Positions 1-6,217 of a stretch of DNA of 9,202 nt are shown here, piece after piece. Origin of the DNA: Planctomycetota bacterium (GTDB lineage: Bacteria > Planctomycetota > Phycisphaerae > WQYP01). Location of the stretch: assembly GCA_021826605.1 (NCBI GenBank), contig JAKAZF010000007.1:1-9202 (forward strand), in the 5' to 3' direction. How positions within the stretch are numbered: the first letter of the stretch is position 1; each line of letters opens with the position of its first letter. A program made the position numbers and the translations under genes. Below the pieces are notes generated by a model. The model did not search any database. It was not told the DNA's origin and was given only the letters and a program-made list of their open reading frames with translations.

Positions 1-488
1 ATAGGGGGCGGCGAGGGCGGGTAATGACGGTTTTCAGTGTGCAGGAGATAGGAGTTAGGAAAATAGGTAAGCGATGCAACGGTCAACGAATAATAGGGTT
101 GCGTGGCAACGGTGTGTGCCGGTTCCTGTTCAGGATTCTTTTCCGCGATCACTGTGGCGACGTGTTATTGACTTTTCGAATCCCGGCGGACCGGCATGCG
201 GCACTTGTGCCGCGGAGAACGCGCGGTGCAAGCACACGCGGCTAAAAGGGGGAGGGGGCGTCCTGGCATTACGGCTCGGATTTATTCCCACGCTGCATTC
301 GGAAAGCGCGATACGTGGTAACAGGTCACTATGGTTGCAGACCGCGGAGGTTACGAGTTTATCCGGTTTGCACCGCGCGTTCATGTGAATAGGGTGGAAT
401 TATAATTGCGTCGGTGCTACGGGTTGGCAGTTCCACGGTTATGAGGCATTGATTGGGGTCTGATAATAGTAAAATTGGCGAAATTTGG
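1..488. other. Gene-poor region upstream of the dcw cluster
   Basis: I see no convincing gene here. The open frames on both strands give Arg/Cys/Pro-rich translations without domain-like patterns. One frame is open from the left edge to a stop at 243-245, and another ends in a Gly-rich run with TAA at 22-24, so the 3' end of an upstream gene cannot be excluded, but nothing supports it. The DNA has G-rich runs at 3-20 and 248-258 and several short hairpins. From about 462 it becomes AT-rich and leads into a promoter. No rsmH (mraW) or mraZ, the usual genes ahead of ftsL, is present in these bases. Confidence 0.55.
198..213 (+). other. Perfect short hairpin with CUUG-type loop
   Basis: GCGGCAC (198-204) is followed after TT by its exact reverse complement GTGCCGC (207-213). 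As RNA this folds as a six-base-pair stem closing a CUUG tetraloop. No T-run follows, so it is not an ordinary intrinsic terminator. It lies in the non-coding stretch and its role is unknown. Confidence 0.35.
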
Positions 489-517
489 TTGAAAAAAATT
501 AAAGATCGCAGTATCAT
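489..517 (+). promoter_or_regulatory. Predicted sigma70-type promoter of the cluster
   Basis: TTGAAA at 489-494 (5 of 6 to the -35 consensus) and TATCAT at 512-517 (5 of 6 to the -10 consensus) are separated by exactly 17 bases. The preceding bases, about 463-486, are AT-rich and could act as an UP element. Transcription would begin near 524, leaving a leader of about 30 bases before the zinc-ribbon gene at 556. This is the best promoter in the window and probably feeds the division genes as well. It is a sequence match only. Confidence 0.55.
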
Positions 518-555
518 TATATCTAAGTTTTTACAAATTTGGATGGAGATTGCAA

Positions 556-786
556 ATGAAACACCACAGCGCCTCACACGGCTTGCATGCCGTGAAGAAA
601 CGATGTTGCAAGTGCCGGATGAACGTGGCTGGCAGAGCGCGTACCAAAGATTCGCATGGTCGTTATTACTGCGCGATGTGTCTGCGGACTCAGCAAGACC
701 AACTCTTGCGGGAAATGCTTGCCGCCCAGATGCCTGAACCTGAACAGTGGCGCAAGGTTCCCGTGGAAGCATACATCCGCGAATAA
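556..786 (+). CDS. Small zinc-ribbon protein, function unknown
   Basis: This is a 76-residue basic protein. Two cysteine pairs, C17-x2-C20 and C39-x2-C42, lie 18 residues apart, with a further Cys at 18 and a GRYYC turn before the second pair. That spacing is typical of a zinc ribbon. The remainder (about 45-76) is polar, with a Gln/Leu/Arg-rich probable helix. There is no signal peptide or membrane segment, so it should be cytoplasmic. I chose the ATG at 556 because GGAG at 545-548 sits seven bases upstream; the in-frame ATG at 550 is only one base from it. The gene is the first after the strong promoter and lies 113 bases before the FtsL-like gene, in the place where rsmH is often found. 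I do not recognise a named family. Nucleic-acid binding or regulation is possible, but nothing here proves it. Confidence 0.6.
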   Translation: MKHHSASHGLHAVKKRCCKCRMNVAGRARTKDSHGRYYCAMCLRTQQDQLLREMLAAQMPEPEQWRKVPVEAYIRE

Positions 787-815
787 TGGTACACTTTCAA
801 TCCCATGCCAGTACT

Positions 816-837
816 TGTTATAATCACAAGCTATAAT
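816..837 (+). promoter_or_regulatory. Extended -10 element and second TATAAT box
   Basis: TGTTATAAT at 816-824 is a full extended -10 element (TGn plus perfect TATAAT). A second perfect TATAAT lies at 832-837, 13 bases further on. Neither has a strong -35: the best for the first is a 3-of-6 match around 795-801, which is tolerable for an extended -10 promoter. The pair lies between the zinc-ribbon gene and the FtsL-like gene and could give the division genes their own start, near 831 or 844. Confidence 0.4.
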
Positions 838-899
838 TGGCGCGACGGCATGGTTGCCGACGATTAATTGGATGATGGATCGTTTCCACTTCCGCAGGC

Positions 900-1232
900 A
901 TGGATGGCGGCCCGGGCATGTTCAAAATACTGACTTGTTTGATCGCTTTTTTTATTATCGCCGGTTTGCTTTTCGGCATTCGGCAGGTACGCCTGGACCT
1001 TACCAGTCAATCGGCCCGCTTGTCCGCCCAGATTGCCCGCCGCCGGCAGATACTCTGGGATCAGCAGACGAAAATTGCCGCCGCTACCAACCCTTTGACT
1101 TTGGCCGCCCGACTTCATGCGATGCAGGCGGCCCAGGCCGCGACGCAGCCGGGGGCAGTTTCCGCGGGAACGATGATTTATGCCACGCCGGTGTTCAAGC
1201 CTCCGGCATATAACGGCGGTAATGGCAACTAA
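900..1232 (+). CDS. ftsL: FtsL-like division protein
   Basis: The protein is 110 residues from the ATG at 900, or 104 from the ATG at 918. It has a short N-terminus, one transmembrane helix (about residues 8-26, rich in Ile/Phe/Leu), then a Gln/Arg/Ala-rich amphipathic helix (about 28-65) that looks like a coiled coil, then a P-L-T-L-A-A-R-L-H-A-M segment. That segment resembles the end of the FtsL/DivIC domain, where a proline precedes an A-x-x-L-G-M-like stretch. The C-terminal tail is Ala/Gly/Pro-rich. FtsL is a bitopic protein that forms a coiled coil with FtsB/DivIC and activates FtsWI at the septum. The sequence itself is poorly conserved in this family, so the call rests on topology, size and position directly before ftsI. 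The start is uncertain: 900 has almost no ribosome site, while 918 has GGCGG seven bases upstream and begins right at the membrane helix. Confidence 0.62.
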   Translation: MDGGPGMFKILTCLIAFFIIAGLLFGIRQVRLDLTSQSARLSAQIARRRQILWDQQTKIAAATNPLTLAARLHAMQAAQAATQPGAVSAGTMIYATPVFKPPAYNGGNGN

Positions 1233-1256
1233 AATAATTGCCGCAGGAAGTTGGTG

Positions 1257-1310
1257 ATGCCAATGGATAACCGAATCACGCGGTGTTACAGGCACGGGTG
1301 CCATGGTTGA
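1257..1310 (+). other. Possible 17-codon ORF overlapping the ftsI start
   Basis: An ATG at 1257 is preceded at six bases by AGGAAG (1245-1250), the best ribosome site between ftsL and ftsI. It opens a 17-residue ORF (Cys/His/Arg-rich) that ends with TGA at 1308-1310, so it overlaps the ftsI ATG at 1303 by eight bases in another frame. The ftsI ATG has only a weak site of its own. The ORF could couple translation into ftsI, or the ribosome site could mark a longer ftsI start hidden by another indel. It may also be chance. Confidence 0.25.
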
Positions 1311-1998
1311 GAAAAATGACAAACCGATTCGAACCATGCGGCGCGTTGACCGTCTGTCCGGCATGGTGCTGTTTTTTTCAGCTGCGATGCTGATCGGTTT
1401 GGCCGGTCGCGTTTTGTGGCTGCAGACGCATGTGACCCGCGCCGATATCGGAAGTCTCAAATCTCAGCACGATGTGCGTGTCACGCTTATGGCCCGCCGC
1501 GCGTCGATTTACACATCAGATTCCACCCTCATCGCCGGGAGCGTCCGGGTTTACAGCATGTTTGCCGATCCGGGTTACATTTTTGACCCCAAAGGCAATC
1601 TGAACGCGCTGGCCGGGGCGCAATTGATTGCCTCCCGCAAAATCATGGCCGCGGCCATGGCGGGATTATTAAATGAAAACCAGGAAGATTTCATGGCCTG
1701 GCTCAAGAGCCGCCTCTATTATGCCAATGGAGGACTGCGTCGTTTTGTCTGGCTGAAGCGGGGAGCAAATCATGCTTTCTACCATCAGTTTGAAATGGTC
1801 AAACGGGGTTTGATCCATCAGTCCCGGCTGGCGCAAGGAATCATCATCCGGTATTGGCGCAGGAATATTTTCACGCATTGGATGGCCTGGGCTTTATTCT
1901 CTCCACACGCCGCGTCTATCCGCTGGGGGATTTTGCCGGGCAGGTCATCGGCTTTGCCAATTCTGAAACTGGCCTTAATGGGTTGGAATCTCAATTGA
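1303..1998 (+). CDS. ftsI: FtsI/PBP2-type transpeptidase, N-terminal part (frame broken)
   Basis: This frame encodes the membrane anchor and dimerisation region of a class B penicillin-binding protein. There is a basic N-terminus (residues 1-19), one transmembrane helix (about 20-40) and the start of the PBP dimer domain (about 60-170). RRASIY at 65-70 followed by L-I-A-x-S and the F-A-D-P stretch up to residue 90 corresponds to the RGxI...LA.S...ADP signature of FtsI. R-F-V-W-L near 147-151 matches the RFIYL segment of E. coli FtsI. After about residue 165 the expected sequence stops, and from about 190 to the stop the translation is not PBP-like, because homology continues in the -1 frame (1854-3242). 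If translated as it stands, the product is an anchored fragment without a catalytic domain. The ATG at 1303 has only a weak ribosome site. Confidence 0.75.
   Translation: MVEKNDKPIRTMRRVDRLSGMVLFFSAAMLIGLAGRVLWLQTHVTRADIGSLKSQHDVRVTLMARRASIYTSDSTLIAGSVRVYSMFADPGYIFDPKGNLNALAGAQLIASRKIMAAAMAGLLNENQEDFMAWLKSRLYYANGGLRRFVWLKRGANHAFYHQFEMVKRGLIHQSRLAQGIIIRYWRRNIFTHWMAWALFSPHAASIRWGILPGRSSALPILKLALMGWNLN
1791..1875 (+). other. Frame break inside ftsI
   Basis: The 3' frame is blocked by a TGA at 1791-1793 and carries recognisable FtsI sequence from about 1875, so the switch from the 5' frame must occur between these points. It equals a missing base, or two extra modulo three. Adding one base gives 646 residues for the joined protein over 1303-3242, a normal FtsI length. 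Two sites stand out: the G run at 1805-1808, inside G GGT TTG (1806-1812), which fits the X XXY YYZ form of a -1 slippery heptamer in the right frame; and the imperfect repeat TGGCGCA(A)GGAAT at 1829 and 1855, whose 26-base offset would also restore the frame if removed. A sequencing or assembly indel is the plainest explanation. Confidence 0.75.
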
Positions 1999-3242
1999 AT
2001 TCTCTTCTCGTGGGCCGCAGCGGGCAAGCCGTTTATGTAAAAGATGCGGCCGCGCGGGCGATGTGGATTAAGCAGAAAGGATATCGCCTGCCCAGCGACG
2101 GCATGCGGGTTTGGCTCACACTGGATACGACGATTCAGCAAATCGCGCAGCATGAACTGGATAAAGCCGGCAAGCAATTCAAGCCGCGCAGCGCGGTGGC
2201 CATTGTGATGAATCCATGGAATGGCGATATTCTGGCGATGGCCAATTATCCGGAGCTTAATCCCAATGATTACCAGCAAACCCCTCCAAATTTCTGGCGC
2301 AACCGCGCAGTGACGGATCCGTATGAGCCTGGGTCGGTATTTAAACCGTACAATCTTTCGTGGGCATTGAAAAACCATGTAGTGACGCTCAATACCGTCT
2401 TTGATACATATAATGGTCGCTACCGTGATCCCACCGGACGGTTGATCCAGGATGTCGGGGGTTGGCCGCATCTGACTGTGTTAAATATTCTGGTTTATTC
2501 CAGCAATATCGGCATGACCCAGATTGGCTGGAAAATGGGGATTCCAATGTTGTGCCAGGGAATCAACGCCTTTGGCTTCGGCCATACAACCGGCTGCATT
2601 TTGCCGGGGGAATCTGCAGGAATGGTGCGCCCGGAATCCCAATGGACCAAGGGCACGCTGACATCGGCAAGTTTCGGTTACGGAATTGCGGTTACACCGC
2701 TGCAACTGGCACGCGGTCTGTGTGCCATCGCCAATGGCGGCTGGCTGCCAACGCCCCAGATCGTCAAAGCGGTGGAAGTCAGCCCGGGAAAACTTGAAAC
2801 CTGGGCCCAGATTGCCGGGCCGCAGCCTTGGAAAAAAATCGTTCCGCGCTCCGTTGAAAAGGAAGTGCGCATGGCGATGGAACAGGTCATGGTGCGTGGC
2901 ACGGGTCAATATGCCATTTCCCCGCTGTATCGGTTGTTTGGAAAAACCGGCACGGCCAATCTTGCGATCAGCGGGCAAGACGGCTATCACGCGCATCAAT
3001 ACAATGCCACGTTTATCGCCGGCGGTCCGCTGCCCGACCCGCGCCTGATTTGCGTGGTGGCCGTGCATGAGCCGGATCCGCATTTGGGACATTTCGGCGG
3101 CACGGTGGCGGGTCCGGCCTGTTCGGCCATACTCACGCGGTCTCTGCAATATCTTCAAGTGCCACCGAATCAAGGCCCCAAGACAGACCCGTGGTGGGGT
3201 AAAGAGGCTCTGCTTAAAAAACTCAAGGGATTGAGCCACTGA
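1854..3242 (+). CDS. ftsI: FtsI/PBP2-type transpeptidase, catalytic part
   Basis: This is the rest of the septal peptidoglycan DD-transpeptidase, which crosslinks stem peptides in the periplasm and is the beta-lactam target. Counting from a TTG at 1854 (462 residues), R-R-V-Y-P-L-G-D (19-26) and Q-V-I-G-F (30-34) close the dimer domain. The penicillin-binding domain has all three motifs: catalytic S161-V-F-K164, S216-S-N218 and K364-T-G366. The stretch S-F-G-Y-G-I-A-V-T-P-L-Q-L-A (273-286) is also typical. There are no PASTA repeats, so it is FtsI-like rather than a spore or PASTA PBP. TTG 1854 is only the first start codon available after the frame's stop at 1791 and has no well-spaced ribosome site, so separate translation is unlikely; the real N-terminus is in the upstream frame from 1303. 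The stop (TGA, 3240-3242) overlaps the murE ATG by one base, which suggests coupled translation. Confidence 0.88.
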   Translation: MAQEYFHALDGLGFILSTRRVYPLGDFAGQVIGFANSETGLNGLESQLNSLLVGRSGQAVYVKDAAARAMWIKQKGYRLPSDGMRVWLTLDTTIQQIAQHELDKAGKQFKPRSAVAIVMNPWNGDILAMANYPELNPNDYQQTPPNFWRNRAVTDPYEPGSVFKPYNLSWALKNHVVTLNTVFDTYNGRYRDPTGRLIQDVGGWPHLTVLNILVYSSNIGMTQIGWKMGIPMLCQGINAFGFGHTTGCILPGESAGMVRPESQWTKGTLTSASFGYGIAVTPLQLARGLCAIANGGWLPTPQIVKAVEVSPGKLETWAQIAGPQPWKKIVPRSVEKEVRMAMEQVMVRGTGQYAISPLYRLFGKTGTANLAISGQDGYHAHQYNATFIAGGPLPDPRLICVVAVHEPDPHLGHFGGTVAGPACSAILTRSLQYLQVPPNQGPKTDPWWGKEALLKKLKGLSH

Positions 3243-4771
3243 TGATGAAACTTAGCCAATTGTTAAAGTCCGTCTCGATACCACTGGTAACAATATCCCG
3301 TCCGGATGGTGATTCGGATCCTGTTATCTCCCGCGTGGTGGAGGATTCCCGCACAGTGCAAAGCGGTGACTTATTTGTCGCCAGACCGGGCGGCAAAAAT
3401 AATGGCCGGAACTTTATTGCCCAAGCCGTGCAACGTGGTGCCGCCGCCATTATCACCGATCAGCCCCATCCCGTGCCCGCGAATGGTAGCGCGGTGATGA
3501 TTGCCTGCGATACGCCCGCATTAGCCCTTGGCTGGTTGGCGCAGGCCATCCACGGATTTCCCGCACGGAGTATGAAGTTGCTGGCGGTGACTGGAACCAA
3601 TGGTAAGACCACAACCACCTATCTGATTCGCAATGTCATGCAAAAAGCCGGTATCCGCTGCGGCCTGATCGGCACCGTGCAGCTTGATGATGGCAGAACC
3701 GTTGTGGAAAGCCCCATGACCACGCCGGGGCCGGTGGAGTTGGCGGCGCTATTGGCCCGCATGAGGGACAACGGTGTGCGCACGGTCGCCATTGAGGCCA
3801 GCAGCCATGCGTTAAGTCAGGATCGTCTCGCGGGCCTTGATGTGCATGTCGCCATGTTCAGCAATCTTACCGGTGATCATCTGGATTATCACGGCACCAT
3901 GGAAAATTACGCCGCCGCCAAGGCTCGCCTGTTTGAATCACTCGCATCCGATGCGTTCGCGGTGATCAATGCGCAGGATACATGGGCCGCGCGGATGATC
4001 CGTGATTGCCGCGCGAAAAGCCTATCCTATGGGATTGATTGCCCGGCGGATTTCTCATGCTCCACTCCATCCATGTATGCACTTGGAATGCGTGTTTCCA
4101 TCCATGCTCCCGATGGTAATATTTTAGATCTTCACACGGGCCTGGTGGGGCGGCACAATGTGCAGAACATTTTATGCGCAACCGCGGCCTGCTGGGCGGT
4201 GGGAATTTCGCCGGAATTTATTATTTCCGGTTTGGAAGCCGGTGATGTTGTTCCTGGCCGGTTGCAGCCGGTAGCGCCTCCCGGGGTGTCCCGTGCGAAT
4301 ATGCCATTTGCCGTGCTCGTGGATTATGCGCATACTCATGATGCGCTGGAAAATGTGCTTCACGCGATGCGCCCATTTACCCGCCGCAAATTGCTTTGCG
4401 TATTTGGCTGTGGTGGCGACCGCGATGTCACCAAGCGGCCCAAGATGGCTGCGGTGGCGCAGCGGCTGGCGGATACGATCATCGTTACGGATGACAATCC
4501 GCGCACGGAAGCCTCGTCGGTTATAATCGAGCAGATCGTGCGCGGCTTCTCCGCGGATATTGGCGATCGGTTGCTCGTTATTCCCGATCGGGCCGCCGCT
4601 ATCCATCATGCCATCAACAACGCGCAGGAAGGCGATGTGGTGTTGATTGCCGGGAAAGGGCATGAAAAGTACCAGATGATCGGTACATCCCGGTATCATT
4701 TTGACGATGTTGAGCAGGCGCAACTGGCGATCAGCGCGCGGCTCGGACTAACAAAGAACGGTACAACATGA
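3242..4771 (+). CDS. murE: UDP-MurNAc-tripeptide synthetase MurE, predicted meso-DAP-adding
   Basis: MurE is a cytoplasmic, ATP-dependent ligase that adds the third residue of the stem peptide to UDP-MurNAc-L-Ala-D-Glu. The 509-residue protein is close to the usual 490-510. The N-terminal UDP-binding domain shows D35-S-R...G-D-L-F-V-A. The central ATPase domain has the P-loop T117-G-T-N-G-K-T-T124, then T-T-P-G-P (160-164), E185-A-S-S-H-A-L191, and K227 in A-A-A-K-A-R-L, the expected carbamylated lysine. The C-terminal domain has D361-Y-A-H-T-H, D418-N-P-R421 and G471-K-G-H-E475. The DNPR motif with Arg marks enzymes selecting meso-diaminopimelate; lysine-adding forms differ there. ATG at 3242 (TGATG overlap with ftsI) is used, with AAGGGA about 11 bases upstream; the next codon is also ATG. 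The end overlaps murF as ATGA. Confidence 0.97.
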   Translation: MMKLSQLLKSVSIPLVTISRPDGDSDPVISRVVEDSRTVQSGDLFVARPGGKNNGRNFIAQAVQRGAAAIITDQPHPVPANGSAVMIACDTPALALGWLAQAIHGFPARSMKLLAVTGTNGKTTTTYLIRNVMQKAGIRCGLIGTVQLDDGRTVVESPMTTPGPVELAALLARMRDNGVRTVAIEASSHALSQDRLAGLDVHVAMFSNLTGDHLDYHGTMENYAAAKARLFESLASDAFAVINAQDTWAARMIRDCRAKSLSYGIDCPADFSCSTPSMYALGMRVSIHAPDGNILDLHTGLVGRHNVQNILCATAACWAVGISPEFIISGLEAGDVVPGRLQPVAPPGVSRANMPFAVLVDYAHTHDALENVLHAMRPFTRRKLLCVFGCGGDRDVTKRPKMAAVAQRLADTIIVTDDNPRTEASSVIIEQIVRGFSADIGDRLLVIPDRAAAIHHAINNAQEGDVVLIAGKGHEKYQMIGTSRYHFDDVEQAQLAISARLGLTKNGTT

Positions 4772-6195
4772 AGGCATGGCCATTCCAACAGATTCGTCGC
4801 GTGACGCTGGGCCGCTGGCTGGCGCGCGGTACACGCGAATTTGCCGGGCGCGTCAGCAGCGACAGCCGTGATTTGCTGCCGGGCGATTTGTTTATTGCCA
4901 TTGTCGGACCAAATTTTGACGGCCACGAGTTTATCCCGGATGTTATCGCCGCCGGTGCTGCCGGTATTCTCACGTCGCGCCCGCTTGATGACAGTATTCT
5001 GGGGCGTGCCGCCGGGGCTTCCGTCACCGTTCTCCAATGTGATAACACCATACGCGGATTGAACCGATTGGCCGCCGCTTATCGCCGGGAGATGCGGGCC
5101 AAGGTAATCGCGGTGGGAGGATCGAATGGCAAAACCACAACCAAGCAGATTATTCATACGCTTTTATCCGCGCGATTCTCAGGTGTGGCCAGTCCCAAAA
5201 GCTTCAACAACAACATCGGCTTGCCGCTGACGCTGCTGTCGGTGGAGCCGCAGCATGAATATGTGGTTCTGGAAGTGGGCACCAATGCTCCCGGTGAAAT
5301 TGAATCATTGGGACAGGTGGCCGCACCGGATATTGCCGTGATAACCGGCGTGGGGCTGGAGCATCTGGAATTTCTTACCGACATTGAGCATGTGGCACGC
5401 GAAGAGGCATCGCTGGCACGGTTTGTCGCGGATGATGGCATTCTGTTTTTGACCAATGAATCGCCGGAGTTGCTTTCCGCCTTGCGACTGACACGCGGCC
5501 CGCGCTTTACCATCGGCACCATTGGTTCCGGAGCCGACATGGAAGCCACTGAAATTCTGGAGGCCCTGACCGGGACTACTTTTACGGTCAATGGCCGGGG
5601 GCATTATCAAATGTCTCTGCTGGGGCGGCACAACGTATTCAATGCCATGCTTGCCATTGGTGTGGCGCGCCGCATGGGGCTTACGGAGGAGGAAATCCGC
5701 ATCGCGTTGCAAAACGTCAAGCCCGCGTCCATGCGGTTGGAGCCATTGCAAATTGGTTCCTATAGGGTCATCAATGACGCGTATAATGCCAACCCCACCA
5801 GTATGGCGGCGGCAATAAAGATGTTTGCCAACCTACCAATTCCCGATGATGGCTCCTCCGGGCACCCGCGCCGTGTCGTTATTCTGGGGGATATGCTGGA
5901 ATTGGGGCCGATGGCCGCGGAGTTGCATCGGCAGATGGGGCGTCTGGCCGCGGAAAGTCGCATGGATCTGTTAATTCTGGTTGGGCCGTTGATGCGGGGC
6001 GCGGCCGATGACATCCGGCGGCGCGGCATGGCGGTGCAGTATTTTTCAGATGTGTCCGTCGCGGCGCGGGAAGTTCCATCTTTGCTGCGACAATCAGATG
6101 CGATTTTGCTGAAGGCTTCACGCGGCACCTATCTGGAAAAAATCGTTCAGGCGATCAGGGATTCCCAGCTTGGCGCGTCCGCGGTCTTGGTGTAA
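4768..6195 (+). CDS. murF: UDP-MurNAc-tripeptide:D-Ala-D-Ala ligase MurF
   Basis: MurF uses ATP to join D-Ala-D-Ala to the tripeptide, finishing the cytoplasmic UDP-MurNAc-pentapeptide. At 475 residues it is of usual length (E. coli 452). Motifs in order: D32-S-R...G-D-L-F-I-A in the N-terminal domain; P-loop G118-S-N-G-K-T-T-T125; S145-F-N-N-N-I-G-L-P153; E169-V-G-T-N-A-P-G-E-I178; H199-L-E; N336-D-A-Y-N-A-N-P-T-S-M346; L-G-D-M-L-E-L-G (373-380); K449-A-S-R-G453. One oddity: ungapped alignment from H199-L-E to E. coli MurF places E213 (in A-R-E-E-A-S-L) where the family normally has the carbamylated Lys of the A-K-G-E motif. The other catalytic motifs are intact, so I expect an active enzyme. 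The ATG overlaps the murE stop (ATGA) and has only a weak ribosome site, which points to coupled translation. Confidence 0.96.
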   Translation: MKAWPFQQIRRVTLGRWLARGTREFAGRVSSDSRDLLPGDLFIAIVGPNFDGHEFIPDVIAAGAAGILTSRPLDDSILGRAAGASVTVLQCDNTIRGLNRLAAAYRREMRAKVIAVGGSNGKTTTKQIIHTLLSARFSGVASPKSFNNNIGLPLTLLSVEPQHEYVVLEVGTNAPGEIESLGQVAAPDIAVITGVGLEHLEFLTDIEHVAREEASLARFVADDGILFLTNESPELLSALRLTRGPRFTIGTIGSGADMEATEILEALTGTTFTVNGRGHYQMSLLGRHNVFNAMLAIGVARRMGLTEEEIRIALQNVKPASMRLEPLQIGSYRVINDAYNANPTSMAAAIKMFANLPIPDDGSSGHPRRVVILGDMLELGPMAAELHRQMGRLAAESRMDLLILVGPLMRGAADDIRRRGMAVQYFSDVSVAAREVPSLLRQSDAILLKASRGTYLEKIVQAIRDSQLGASAVLV

Positions 6196-6205
6196 TTGGA
6201 TACCC

Positions 6206-6210
6206 GGAGG
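6206..6210 (+). promoter_or_regulatory. Ribosome binding site deciding the mraY TTG start
   Basis: GGAGG at 6206-6210 lies seven bases before a TTG at 6218. This selects TTG as the start rather than upstream in-frame codons that overlap murF (earliest near 6170). The resulting N-terminus, M-L-Y-L-V-Y-T-W, matches the beginning of MraY proteins. Confidence 0.8.
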
Positions 6211-6217
6211 ATATTGT

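Noticed and set aside
168..190. TTCGAATCCC resembling a tRNA T-loop
   Set aside because: The bases before it cannot pair with CCC to form the T-stem, and no acceptor, D or anticodon arm can be built around it.
248..258. G-rich run as a G-quadruplex
   Set aside because: Only two separated G runs are close together, whereas four are needed for an intramolecular quadruplex.
401..406. Perfect TATAAT in the upstream region
   Set aside because: There is no acceptable -35 at 16-18 bases, no TG extension and no gene directly downstream, so I prefer the promoter at 489-517.
359..772. 137-codon open frame on the - strand
   Set aside because: It lies antisense to the promoter and zinc-ribbon gene, its composition is not protein-like, and it has no recognisable motif.
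854..1213. 119-codon + strand frame over the FtsL-like gene
   Set aside because: It is Arg/His/Gly/Pro-rich with no domain pattern. The other frame shows a membrane helix plus coiled coil and fits the gene order.
2481..3239. 252-codon - strand frame opposite the ftsI catalytic domain
   Set aside because: It is a shadow of the strongly supported PBP gene, rich in Arg and His and without motifs.
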